Positions 27,116 to 37,700 of a stretch of DNA of 64,000 bases are shown piece by piece. This DNA is from Psychrobacter immobilis (GTDB lineage: Bacteria; Pseudomonadota; Gammaproteobacteria; Pseudomonadales; Moraxellaceae), in contig CAJGZL010000001.1 in assembly GCA_904846145.1 (NCBI GenBank), positions 3,038,001-3,102,000 on the forward strand, given 5' to 3'. Numbering within the stretch: the stretch's first letter is position 1; every line of letters starts with the position of its first letter. The translations under genes and the position numbers were made by a program. The notes below the pieces were generated by a model. The model ran no database searches. It saw only the letters and a program-made list of their open reading frames with translations, and was not told the DNA's origin.

Positions 27116-27679
27116 ATGACTCAGATCAGTAATCAAGAAATCGAAAAAACCTTACGTAACTCAGAATGTTTAATTAGCAGTATCGAAGTTGCCGCTGCTT
27201 ATGAGCGCCTTGCAGCCCAGCTCAACCTGCATTATGTTGGTCTTAATCCTATCGTGATGGTTGTTATGAATGGTGGTCTTATTCCAGCGGGGCAACTGCT
27301 CACTCACCTTACCTTCTATCATCGTATGCACTACATTCATGCGACTCGTTATCGTGATAACGAAGGTACTAATGAGCTGGATTGGAAGTTTAAGCCTGAG
27401 GTAAACATTAAGGGTGAGCACGTACTGCTCATTGACGATATTTTTGATGAAGGTATTACTCTACAAACAATCGTAGAAGACCTAAGTAAAGAAGATCCTG
27501 CATCTATTGAATGTTGTGTGCTACTCAATAAAGAGCATGACCGCAAAACTCAAGATTTTGACGTTGATTTTGTCGGTATCAATGTGGCTGATCGCTATGT
27601 ATACGGCTGTGGTATGGACTACCATGGTTATTTGCGCCATTTGCCAGGCATCTATGCTATTAAAGAAGATAAAGTATAA
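27116..27679 (+). CDS. hpt: Hypoxanthine-guanine phosphoribosyltransferase
   Basis: A 187-residue purine salvage enzyme that makes IMP or GMP from hypoxanthine or guanine and PRPP. The PRPP-binding motif is VLLIDDIFDEGITL (about 100-113), and VVMNGGLIPAGQL supplies the first phosphate loop. The length and order fit the type I phosphoribosyltransferase fold. Hypoxanthine is more likely than xanthine, but this cannot be settled by eye. It is a single gene with a terminator shared with the convergent recD. Confidence 0.88.
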   Translation: MTQISNQEIEKTLRNSECLISSIEVAAAYERLAAQLNLHYVGLNPIVMVVMNGGLIPAGQLLTHLTFYHRMHYIHATRYRDNEGTNELDWKFKPEVNIKGEHVLLIDDIFDEGITLQTIVEDLSKEDPASIECCVLLNKEHDRKTQDFDVDFVGINVADRYVYGCGMDYHGYLRHLPGIYAIKEDKV

Positions 27680-27713
27680 ATTTAGCAAGTTTTGATTGAA
27701 TCAGTAAAATAAT

Positions 27714-27742
27714 AAAAAAGCATCCAATTTGGATGCTTTTTT
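27714..27742. terminator. Bidirectional terminator between hpt and recD
   Basis: AAAAAAGCATCC pairs perfectly with GGATGCTTTTTT around a 5-nt loop, giving T-runs in both directions. Confidence 0.9.
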
Positions 27743-27758
27743 ATTGCTATAAATCATG

Positions 27759-30011
27759 CTATTTCATAATATTATCAAACTGTAGCGCTAACCCTGTATG
27801 GCGCTTAGTTGGTGTTTGCACAGCCTTTTCAAAAGCGTGTTTTGTGCTGTATATAGTGACTTGTTTCTTGGCTCGTGTTACTGCGGTATAAATAAGCTCT
27901 TTGCTCAGTAACCTTACATGACTATTATCAAAAGCGATTGCCACGTGATCAAATTCAGACCCTTGTGATTTATGAATAGTCATCGCATACGCGGTAGCAA
28001 TGACCTCATCATTTAGTAAGTCGACCGCAATTCCCTGTGCTTTATTCTCAAAGAATACTTCAAGTCGACTGTTACCCTCTCCTATTTGTAAGCAAAAACC
28101 GATATCGCCATTAAATAATCCTAGCTCATAGTTGTTCTGTAGAACCATCACAGGACGACCGTGAAACCAAGTATTCTGACCTAAGGGCAGCTTCAACTCG
28201 GTAAGATGCCACTGAGTAAGGTAATTATTAATATAGTGATCGCCCCATTCGCCATTATGACCAGCACTAAGTACTCTAAATCGATTAAATGCTTTCATTA
28301 ATGAAGCAATTGTATTTTCTATCGAATCTGGCACAGATTTTTCTATTGATTTACTCAGTAAAGACTTAACTTTACTTATATATGACTTGTAATGTAGAGC
28401 CATATTTTTAAGAATCTCTTTTTTACTTAGGCTATTTTTTTTATCATTGTCTTTAGATGCTGCGGCCTGTATTGTATTCATGTTATTTACATTCTGAAAC
28501 CTCAGCGCTGCATCGCTTTTCAACAACTGCCAAATAGCTTGGGTATCTGTGTTTGCTCTATTTATTTGATAAGCAAGCTTACCGATACCAGAGTCAGCAC
28601 TGAATCGGCGACTCTCTGTCAACTCTACGTGAATAGGTTGTAATACTGGAATATGGCACAAATCAGCCAATACAGCCCCTGCGTCTACCGCTGCCAACTG
28701 GTTCGCATCTCCTAACAATATCAGCCTTGCGCCAGGCTTTACTGCACTCACAAGATAGTTAGCCAGCTCTACTCCTAACATTGATGCTTCATCGACGATA
28801 ATAATATCTTCACCAAGTGGATTATTAGCGTCATAACGTGGTCTGCCTGTGCGACCAATGCCTAATAAGCGATGGATAGTCTTAGCTTCTTGCAGCTGCA
28901 GCTCTATATCCGCTGCATCTATGGCCGACTGTAAAGATTCCTGCATTCGCTGGGCCGCCTTACCCGTCGGTGCCGCTAATGCTAGACTAGCACTGTCTGT
29001 GCTGAATCGAATACTTTCACGATCATCTCCCCTACTCTCTGTGGCTTGTTGTAGCGCCATTACTAACTGAGCAACGGTATATGTCTTGCCAGTACCAGGG
29101 CCACCAGTAATGATACTAAAAGCATTATTATTAGCCACAGTAATAGCTGTCACCTGCTGCTCGTTTAGATTTTCGGGTAATGATAGCTCTAAAGGTATTA
29201 CCTGCTGATCTAAAATATTGCTAATATTATTGGCTAAATTAAACTCCGCTTGCCATGTGCGATGCAACCAAAAAGTGAGTGATACCGTTCGACCAACTGC
29301 GTTTTTGTTATTTATTAGTTGGTAAATGATAGGTTTATTTATTTTGCTTAGGCTATTTTTATTATCATTTATATCAGCATTGACGTTAGCAAATAAAGAG
29401 TGCTCAACAATCAGCTGAACGAGAATGCTTAAGTCGGTATTTTTTAACAACTGATAGAGCGCAGAGACACTCTCAAAACACTTGAGTAACCTCTCTTTTT
29501 CATGGTTGCTAAGTGCTAGCTGTGCCCATAGCTGAGCTTGCTTAGCAAACAAAATATCTAACAAATCAAATAGTGATAATACAGCTGTAGTACCTTCTTT
29601 TTGAGCAACTGTTTCTTGAATAACTGTTTCTTGAATAACCATCTGAGTATCAATTAGCGCTAGGATTGGCGCGGCTAACCTCTCTATTAGTTGCTGCTGC
29701 CAACGGTATAGAGCAACTACCTCGCCATTGACTTGTCCTTGTAGCGGCTGCTCTTGCTCAGCTGCCTCAATCGTTAATACGGTATGCCCCTCTTCCAAAT
29801 GGGTCGCCAGTACAACGAATAACGCGCTAAATAAGCCACTGTCTGCTATCTTATCTATCTGCTGGCTATCAGCATGAATCGTTGTTGTATCAGTTGCTTT
29901 ATAGGCTGAATGCGTCTGCTGACGACGTAGCAAAATATAGTCACTAATATTACTAGCCCAGCTTTCTTGCAAGCTAACTGCCGCCCTGCTCTTACTGTTA
30001 GTATTACTCAT
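27759..30011 (-). CDS. recD: Exodeoxyribonuclease V alpha subunit (RecD helicase)
   Basis: RecD is the 5'-3' helicase of the RecBCD complex for double-strand break repair. The 750-residue protein (E. coli RecD: 608) has Walker A GGPGTGKT at about 303-310, Walker B IIVDEASML, and late helicase motifs including YAMTIHKSQGSEF and LIYTAVTRAK. It is longer than usual, with a Lys/Ser-rich insertion (KKNSLSKKEILKNM and following, about residues 515-560) and an N-terminal extension. It is the third gene of recC-recB-recD, 98 bp after recB. Confidence 0.92.
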   Translation of the reverse strand: MSNTNSKSRAAVSLQESWASNISDYILLRRQQTHSAYKATDTTTIHADSQQIDKIADSGLFSALFVVLATHLEEGHTVLTIEAAEQEQPLQGQVNGEVVALYRWQQQLIERLAAPILALIDTQMVIQETVIQETVAQKEGTTAVLSLFDLLDILFAKQAQLWAQLALSNHEKERLLKCFESVSALYQLLKNTDLSILVQLIVEHSLFANVNADINDNKNSLSKINKPIIYQLINNKNAVGRTVSLTFWLHRTWQAEFNLANNISNILDQQVIPLELSLPENLNEQQVTAITVANNNAFSIITGGPGTGKTYTVAQLVMALQQATESRGDDRESIRFSTDSASLALAAPTGKAAQRMQESLQSAIDAADIELQLQEAKTIHRLLGIGRTGRPRYDANNPLGEDIIIVDEASMLGVELANYLVSAVKPGARLILLGDANQLAAVDAGAVLADLCHIPVLQPIHVELTESRRFSADSGIGKLAYQINRANTDTQAIWQLLKSDAALRFQNVNNMNTIQAAASKDNDKKNSLSKKEILKNMALHYKSYISKVKSLLSKSIEKSVPDSIENTIASLMKAFNRFRVLSAGHNGEWGDHYINNYLTQWHLTELKLPLGQNTWFHGRPVMVLQNNYELGLFNGDIGFCLQIGEGNSRLEVFFENKAQGIAVDLLNDEVIATAYAMTIHKSQGSEFDHVAIAFDNSHVRLLSKELIYTAVTRAKKQVTIYSTKHAFEKAVQTPTKRHTGLALQFDNIMK

Positions 30012-30109
30012 AAGTTACTGCTCATAAATTATTGCTCGTTATATGCTTAGATATAGTTATTATTTATTTAACGCTTTATTTAGATCGTTATCTAATTAAT
30101 TTTTAAAGC

Positions 30110-33100
30110 CTACGATTCTGGCAGGCCAAACAATGCATCTAAAGCCTTGACAAAGTCGATCGGGATATCCCAAGTGACTAGTCCGTAGCGCTCATTATGC
30201 ATGGAATGGCTGTGATCAGGGTTATTAACTTTTGGTAATACCTTGGTTTCTGGTGAGTCGTCAGTAGCTGACTGAGAATCTGAATCATATACGCCCCGTA
30301 AAAAGACATATTCGACAGCACCTAAGTATTTATCCTCATTACCTTGATAATCACTCACTCTCATCGAAAGAAATCGATGCAAGGCTACTTGGTAAATCGC
30401 TGCTTGTAACCAATATCCTGCCTTTGACATCGCCTTTTTAAGGGTATCTTCATTATAATCGCTTAGGCTATTTCCTAAATAGTTACTCTTATAATCGACA
30501 ACATAGTACTTGCCAGCGTACTCATATACCAAATCAATTTCACCACGTAAATAACGATATAAGTGCGTTTTATTTTGTGTGATAAGAGTCACATGCTTAT
30601 CTGTCTCATTCGGCAGATACTGCTGAAACAACCTACTGATATCTTGCGCTTTAAAGTGCTCTGACAACCCCATGTTGAAATCTAACTCAGCAAATCTTTG
30701 GCTCACATCAAGAGAGCCTAAAGATTGATTGGATGCTAATAATGGCGACTGTAACACCTTTTCAATCCAGTCTATCAAGGCCTGATGTTTGCTAGTATCT
30801 ACCGAACTAGTATCTATTGATTGGGTATCGGCTAGAGTACTATCTGCTGACTGTTTCGTCTGTAATAGTCGGCTTTGTTGCTCAGCGCTACTGTATATCA
30901 ATGGCAACTGATAGCTGCTAACCGCTCTATCGATAACTTGAGACCACTGCGATGAATTATTAAAATCAATTTTTTCGAATATTTCATGCAAAAATGTACC
31001 AGCATTAGCGCCTTTTACAAAGGTAAAACGAATATCGTCCTCTGACTTAAGACGTAATTCACTAACGGATTCAGCAAGCTCTACCTTACTAGATGATACC
31101 GCTTCGACCGATGCTGAGGTCTCTGTCATATCAATATCTATAGCATCATCAATACGTTCATCCATCACCGCCATCGCTTGTGTGGAGTCATCTAACTGAC
31201 GGGCTAAAGCGGTAAAACTGGTCTTCGCCCAACCATAGAAATAATTGGTTTTCATGACTTCTGAAAAAGACGCGTACTCAATAGCTTCTGTTATAGGCTT
31301 TGTAGCCGTGTGATAAATACTAGCTGTCGAGCCTATAGACTTAGCAGACTGACCATAGTGATTATCATAGAACTCATTAATATTATGCCCTCTGAGCATA
31401 CCTATCGTACCTTTGAGCCTATCTGGCAGCTCAAACTTTGGCGCTGGAGAATCAAACCAGTAGAACACAGGCTTTAATTCAAAACTTGTTTTGTTACTAG
31501 GATCTCTTAACACCACATAAAGCTGCTCGCTGGCACGCGTAAAGGCGACATAGCCGAGCCTGCGTAGCTCATCAAAGTCTTCTTGGGTCTCAATATCAGT
31601 ATAGTAACCCTCTGTAGTCGCAGAGCCTTGCACAGGTGAAAAGCGGCGCTGATTGCTTGTTGATTGCTGCCCTAAAGCTGATTGATCTTGGAGCTCGCTG
31701 TCTTGTTGGCCATTATACAAGTACAGTCCATAATCTTCCTTATTGCCTGACTTGCGACTGGCATCACCCATACCCAGTGCATAGACAATCGGAAATTCTA
31801 ATCCCTTAGATTTGTGAATAGTCATCAGCTGCACACCAGACTCGGTAGGCAGCGGATATTGCTTGGCCCAGTCACTATTAGGAGCTGCGTCTATATGTTG
31901 TCTGAACCAAGCCAATAGCTCATGCTCACCCATACCTATGCCGTACTGCGCCATAATATCCATCACATGACGCAAATCCATGATATGACGGTCGCCTTCT
32001 GGATGAGCCGCTAATGCTTGCCAGACTCCTTGCGGCTGTACGGGGCTTTTATCCAATAGGTAATGCAGTGCTGATAAGATACCAAAGTGCTGCCAGCGCT
32101 GCGCCCCTTCCTTGAGGTAAGTAATAAAGTCTTGATAGCTTTTTTTATGAGTACCAGCGGAGGTGCTTTTTATATCAAGGCTACTTATATCAAAGCTATT
32201 CACTGTTAGCCCTGAATCATGATCCGTCATCATGGCTTTGACTTGTTTAATGCTCAGTCCATATAGATGACTGGTCAGCACGCGATTAATCATGTCATGG
32301 CGATACGGATATAACATAGCACTGAGTAGCGCAGCCACGTCTTCGACCATGATAGTCTCAAAGATACTGACATCGCTAGTGGTCAAAGTCGGTACTTTGA
32401 GCTTAACCAATTCATCCTCAACCTGCTTTAAATCTTTTTTGGTACGTGCCAGCACACCAATATCGCTTGGCTGAATAGGCTTTCCCTTTAGGGTCTGATT
32501 ACTAGCGAGTAAAGTGGCAATATGGCGCGCGGTGATCTCAAACTCATCGTAATCCAGCGTTTTTTCTTTATCATAAGGCAAGTGTAATAAGCTTACTGAC
32601 TGAGCAGAGAGCACCTCAGTGACTAAAGGGCTGTCTTGATCTAACTCATTAGACCAAGACAACTGGCTCTGTGTTCTTGCAGCTTTGATATGTTGATAAT
32701 AGATGCCGCTACCTAACTGTGATAGCTTATTGTCAGCTGTCTTTGCGGTTGGCATACCAAACCAGCAGTTCAAGGCATTAATAACACTAGCGTTTGAACG
32801 ACGGTTGATATTAAGCGTCCAGATACTGCTGTTCTCAAACTGGGCTTTCATATAGTTATAGTTAGCGACATCACCACCACGAAATCCATAAATAGCTTGC
32901 TTGGGATCACCAACCAATAGCAAGAACTCATGACTGGCTTTCTTGTTACTTGACTGCTGATCATTAGCAGACGGTTTAGGTTTGCTCTTAGGCAAATAGA
33001 TACTTTCAATCATCGTAGCCTGCTCACCATTAATATCTTGCGATTCATCAATAAGAGCGACAGGATAGTGATGACGAATATAACGCGCCAGCTTCTCGCC

Positions 33101-34630
33101 TTGCCTACCCGTTAAGGCTTGATTTAAGCGTACCATTTGCAAGCTAAAGGTGGTTTCACCGCGCTCTTCTAAAATGATCGGTAGCCCGTCACGGACAGCA
33201 AGCACGATATGGCGATTTAGATTGGCTAAGACAGTATTGACATATTTATCAAGCTTTTCGCTTTCTTCAATATATCGTTTAAAGTCGCGAACCACCTGTA
33301 ACTCGTTAAATATTAAATTAACCCTTTCACCGTCTTTTGGCTTATAGAACTGCTTACCTATATCATCCGTTTTCTGAAAAGCCTGAATTAGCTTTCCCGT
33401 ATAATTTTTTGTGTCTGATATAGACTTATAAGCCGCTGGACCAAAATCTTCTAATGATTGGATTATTTTTGGCCAAGAGTCTCTATTATTTAGCAGCTGA
33501 CCTTTTGGAACTTCATAATACTCACCGTTAGGTTTAAAAAAAGCATCAAGCTCATGACTACGCTCGATGATACTGCTGATAAGCCGCTCATAACCCTCAA
33601 AAGAAAAGGTATTGCTCACAACCTCATCAATAGGCGCTGAAATAAAGTTCAGCGAGCGATTCACAAATTTCTGATGATCGCTAACCGCTGTCAATTTACC
33701 TTGCTGATCCATTAGCGCATATAGCTCAGGCTGCTCGTGGTATAACCGACTTTGAAACTGACGCAGCTCATCATGAATAATACTGTCAGTCACCTGTGTG
33801 ATACTGCTATCTTCAATAATACCCATGCCTTGCTGATGACCGGTCTCGCTGCTATATTCAACCAACCATTTTTGCGCCAAGCTATCGAGCGTCCCAACGA
33901 ACAGTCTATCTAGCGTGGTTAATACCAGTGCCGTGCGGCGAATAGCTTCTGTCATCGGATAGCTATGGACATGATCGAGCAGATAGCCAAGCAAATGCAG
34001 ATTGATCGGATCTTGCATGCTGTCATCTAAGCGGGCGTATTTAGCCTGATCTATCAACCAGTCCTCACGCTCTTTTTTTGCTTTTATTTTTAGTTGAGCA
34101 TTCTTTTGAGTAGCGGCTTGTTTGTCATGTTGCTCATCATCAGCAAAGTCTTGGTTTAATTCATCAGCGCTAGTCTTAGCACTTAAACCTGTGTCTGTCC
34201 TTGAGTCCTTATCTACTAATTTATCCTTGCTACTTTCAGGCGTCACCTGTAACACATCAGGATATAAATCAGACTTATTATTAAGATCAGCACTCAAGCT
34301 ATTGATCCACTGTAGCAATTGATAAAACTCTACCAAACGATCATGAATACGCTGACGCATCTCAGCAGCAGCGGCGCGAGTAAAGGTAGTGGCAATGATT
34401 TGCTCGGGGGCACGCCTTGCCTCAATCAACAGACGTAGCACGATACCCGTCAGTGTCCAAGTCTTACCTGTACCAGCTGAGGCCTCAATGAGATGTCGAC
34501 CCGTTAATGCAACATCGACGGCTGGTACAACATCCGCTTTACGTTCACTTATATCGTCACTATCATTACCTAGCTGTTGTGGCAATGTAGATATATTATT
34601 TATATAGGTCAGGTCGGTTAAATCAGTCAT
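30110..34630 (-). CDS. recB: Exodeoxyribonuclease V beta subunit (RecB helicase-nuclease)
   Basis: RecB is the 3'-5' helicase and nuclease subunit of RecBCD. The protein is 1,506 residues against about 1,180 in E. coli. Walker A is EASAGTGKTWTL near residue 50, Walker B region is ALIDESQDI, and motif VI region VAFTRASEQLYVV is clear. The C-terminal nuclease domain has GEIDLVYEY...VVDYKSN (about 1360-1380). The extra length comes from Ser/Asp/Gln/Lys-rich insertions, for example after residue 100 and near SSVEAVSSSKVELAES. I prefer the ATG at 34630 to a GTG four codons upstream. Neither has a good ribosome site. Confidence 0.92.
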   Translation of the reverse strand: MTDLTDLTYINNISTLPQQLGNDSDDISERKADVVPAVDVALTGRHLIEASAGTGKTWTLTGIVLRLLIEARRAPEQIIATTFTRAAAAEMRQRIHDRLVEFYQLLQWINSLSADLNNKSDLYPDVLQVTPESSKDKLVDKDSRTDTGLSAKTSADELNQDFADDEQHDKQAATQKNAQLKIKAKKEREDWLIDQAKYARLDDSMQDPINLHLLGYLLDHVHSYPMTEAIRRTALVLTTLDRLFVGTLDSLAQKWLVEYSSETGHQQGMGIIEDSSITQVTDSIIHDELRQFQSRLYHEQPELYALMDQQGKLTAVSDHQKFVNRSLNFISAPIDEVVSNTFSFEGYERLISSIIERSHELDAFFKPNGEYYEVPKGQLLNNRDSWPKIIQSLEDFGPAAYKSISDTKNYTGKLIQAFQKTDDIGKQFYKPKDGERVNLIFNELQVVRDFKRYIEESEKLDKYVNTVLANLNRHIVLAVRDGLPIILEERGETTFSLQMVRLNQALTGRQGEKLARYIRHHYPVALIDESQDINGEQATMIESIYLPKSKPKPSANDQQSSNKKASHEFLLLVGDPKQAIYGFRGGDVANYNYMKAQFENSSIWTLNINRRSNASVINALNCWFGMPTAKTADNKLSQLGSGIYYQHIKAARTQSQLSWSNELDQDSPLVTEVLSAQSVSLLHLPYDKEKTLDYDEFEITARHIATLLASNQTLKGKPIQPSDIGVLARTKKDLKQVEDELVKLKVPTLTTSDVSIFETIMVEDVAALLSAMLYPYRHDMINRVLTSHLYGLSIKQVKAMMTDHDSGLTVNSFDISSLDIKSTSAGTHKKSYQDFITYLKEGAQRWQHFGILSALHYLLDKSPVQPQGVWQALAAHPEGDRHIMDLRHVMDIMAQYGIGMGEHELLAWFRQHIDAAPNSDWAKQYPLPTESGVQLMTIHKSKGLEFPIVYALGMGDASRKSGNKEDYGLYLYNGQQDSELQDQSALGQQSTSNQRRFSPVQGSATTEGYYTDIETQEDFDELRRLGYVAFTRASEQLYVVLRDPSNKTSFELKPVFYWFDSPAPKFELPDRLKGTIGMLRGHNINEFYDNHYGQSAKSIGSTASIYHTATKPITEAIEYASFSEVMKTNYFYGWAKTSFTALARQLDDSTQAMAVMDERIDDAIDIDMTETSASVEAVSSSKVELAESVSELRLKSEDDIRFTFVKGANAGTFLHEIFEKIDFNNSSQWSQVIDRAVSSYQLPLIYSSAEQQSRLLQTKQSADSTLADTQSIDTSSVDTSKHQALIDWIEKVLQSPLLASNQSLGSLDVSQRFAELDFNMGLSEHFKAQDISRLFQQYLPNETDKHVTLITQNKTHLYRYLRGEIDLVYEYAGKYYVVDYKSNYLGNSLSDYNEDTLKKAMSKAGYWLQAAIYQVALHRFLSMRVSDYQGNEDKYLGAVEYVFLRGVYDSDSQSATDDSPETKVLPKVNNPDHSHSMHNERYGLVTWDIPIDFVKALDALFGLPES

Positions 34631-34711
34631 AGGAGCGCACACTTTTTATTATTATTCGTTAAAGCTATTTATTAAATTTATATATTAAAACCAGTCATTT
34701 GATATGACCAT

Positions 34712-37700
34712 CTAATTCTGTAAAGGCTCTAGTGCAGTAAACATCGGCTCGTATAGTGGCTGTGCTAAGGTTATCAACGCTGATGATAGCGCTTTAAAGG
34801 CATCTTGATCACGTAGGACGTACTGCCAAATAGCATGCTGCGAACAGGTATCGTATACCGCGTCTATATGGTAGCTCGCTCTTAGCCAATCTGAGAAGTC
34901 TGCTCGTTTTGGCCAGTAACTGCCTTCTTGACCTTCTTCGGCTTTTACACGCTTTTCAAGATAACTTAGTGCATATTCTGGCAATAAGGTAATGGGTACT
35001 TGGCCTGATAGCTTGGCAAACATCGCCCACTTGACCAATTCAACCACTGCCTCTTCGTATAAGATGGGTTTTAACTTAAAAGCGATTGCGTTCTCATATT
35101 TCTTAACGCCCGATCTGGGCTTATTGAAGCGCCAGATACTTACTCCATCCTCTAAGGCCACTTGATCGCTAGTAGTACGTCTAGCAACTTGCCAATACAC
35201 ATGTGCTAACCAAAACTTGAGTAGATGCTTAGGGTCGGCAGAGTTAGGGAGGATATTTAACCAGTATTTAGGTGTTCGATCAGCATAGGGCATGCCAGCC
35301 TGTAGATGAGAGCGACTGTTAAGGATGTTTATTGGTGCTGATTCTGATATTGGTGCTAATATTGGTACTGAGCCTTTTATCTTAATAACTTTAGGTAGTC
35401 GCTTAAGTAATGACTCATGATCGGTACAATTTAGCATAGCTGACAGCTCTATCTGCACCGGTTGTTCGGTAGTTGGGGTCAGTAGTTGTAAAGCTGTTGC
35501 ATCATCTGTACCGTTTTGTCCATCCTGATTAGCTAAACCAATCTCATCAAAGCCATTCGCGATTAACTGCTCTTTAAACGCTAAGCATTGCTGTTGCAGC
35601 TTTTTATATTGATTCGGCAAGGTCGTTTGACGAGCCACCCCTGCTGGCATGATTTTTTGGTACATCAAAGTTTGGCTAGTGCTTTGTGTTACCTTATTGG
35701 CAATATCATTATCGCTCGCCAGCTCCTTAAGCAGATGCTCCTTAATCTGATAAGTCGTCAAACCGTCCAAAAACAGTGGCTCTTGCTGCGCTATTGCCTC
35801 CTCGCCTTGCACCACATGCACCTCTTGAGTACGCAAAAACGCCTTGGTAGGATGACGCACTTGGTAGGCGAGCACCCCTTCAACATCTATCTCGCCAATG
35901 TTAAATACGCTATCAAAAAGGGTTTTATCAAGCGTTTCAGAATGAGCGGTGGGACTACTGCCATCACAAATACTGTCTAGCGCCAGCATATCAGCCAATG
36001 CAGACAAGGTTTGACTATCGACTTGTCCGAGTTGACCTAAGCCTTGACCAAGCAGTTGAGCGATGGATTCATACTGTATCTTTGTAGGCAAGCCAACCAA
36101 TTGTGGTAAATTTTCACTAGCTACGCGTCCCTTTAAGGTATTAAAGACAGATTGCCAAAGCGGTGCGGGAGGAAACTGCTTTTTTTGAGCCAATTTCGTC
36201 TTGCGCATGGCGGCATTTAAGAGAGCATCTAGCTCATCAATACTATCCGTTTTACTGCTGCTAACAGAGCTATGGTCTTTAACATCGCTTTGAGTATGAT
36301 CAGCACTCTCATAGCTATTAACATTATGAGACGCTTGCTCAGAGACATCCGTGTTTTCATAAACATCAGTGTCAACGGCTGTTTCGAACAGACTCTCATG
36401 AAAAGGTAGTGCAGGATGCTCCGTGACCAGCCACTGTTGAATCAACTTAGGTAAGTAACGTTTGAGGCTCTCGGTAGTTGAATCAACACTTTCGGGTAAC
36501 GCATCTAGTGAATCCAGAGAGTTTACTTGCCACTGCACTTCACCTTGCAAAAAATGTAGCAATTCACTCACTGGGTTGGCTGGCAGGTGCTCATGAGTAT
36601 CGGTCAGGCTCTGACCATTATAGAATATCCAGCAAGCACTACGCGCGCACAGCAGCGCATCCAAAAACGCACCATTATCATCATCTTCGCTGACTCTGTC
36701 ACCTCGGCGAGCGTTAGTAGTTTTCATCAAATCATAACGATTGTCACGATCACGCCCAGGGAATTCCGACAGATCCATATTGAGCATAACGACCAGCTCA
36801 AAAGGTACGTTCCTCAAGGCGCCAAATTTACCAAAGGTAATCACGCCAGTGGGCTCCGCACTCACTTGCTGACTCTCAAGCTCGGCTTCGATACTATCCA
36901 GCATAAAGCTCAGCTTGAGCGGTAGCTGCTCAACACCTGCCAGCTTTTGCTCCACTTCTTTTTTGTTAGCACTGTTAGCACTATTATCACTGTCGCTGCT
37001 AGAGTATTGTCTGTAATGACGATTGGCTCGCAGGCTAGATTTAAAGCCATTCATAGCATTATAAATAGCGCGCATAGTACGCGTTTGATCAATATCACCG
37101 AAATAACGATGAATCACTTGGGTCTCAATCTGATCAAGCCAATCCTCTGCTTTCATCTTTTGGGTATGGTCATTACGGCGCGCTACCAAACCAGTATAAA
37201 TACGGCAAAGGGCTTCAACGATCATGGCATCATTAAGGCTCACTTGTGGCAGCGGTAAGCTCATCTCAGGCATTGCCGTACTCGGCCACTCCTCCTCTGC
37301 TAAGGGATATAAGCAATCGCTTGAGCTGGCCTCTGGCATTACTAGCCCTAATACTAATCTATCTAGCGCTTGCGCAAAGCTAAAGCGATAATCAAAGTCG
37401 TTACTGTCTAGGGTTTGCTTAAGGTGCCATTCATCAAAGCCGCGGATAAAGCCCGCTTCTACCAGCAAATCGCAACCACGGCTCATCTGCTCATGAGTTA
37501 GCCCAAAGCTCTCAAACAACGGCGGTAGCATCAACCAATCCAAAACCTCAGCCGCCTCAAAACGAGCGCTATGACTGCCGAGCAGCTTATAAAAGCCAAT
37601 AATAGCTTCCCATAACTGACGAATATCGGCATCGACCACACCCGTGACTTTGGCAGGCAAGGTTAAGCCGTCCTGACCTTTACCACTGACGAAAATAGAG

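Noticed and set aside
35588..36925. Several plus-strand frames of 70-130 codons within recC
   Set aside because: They are antisense to a well-supported RecC coding sequence and have no start signals.
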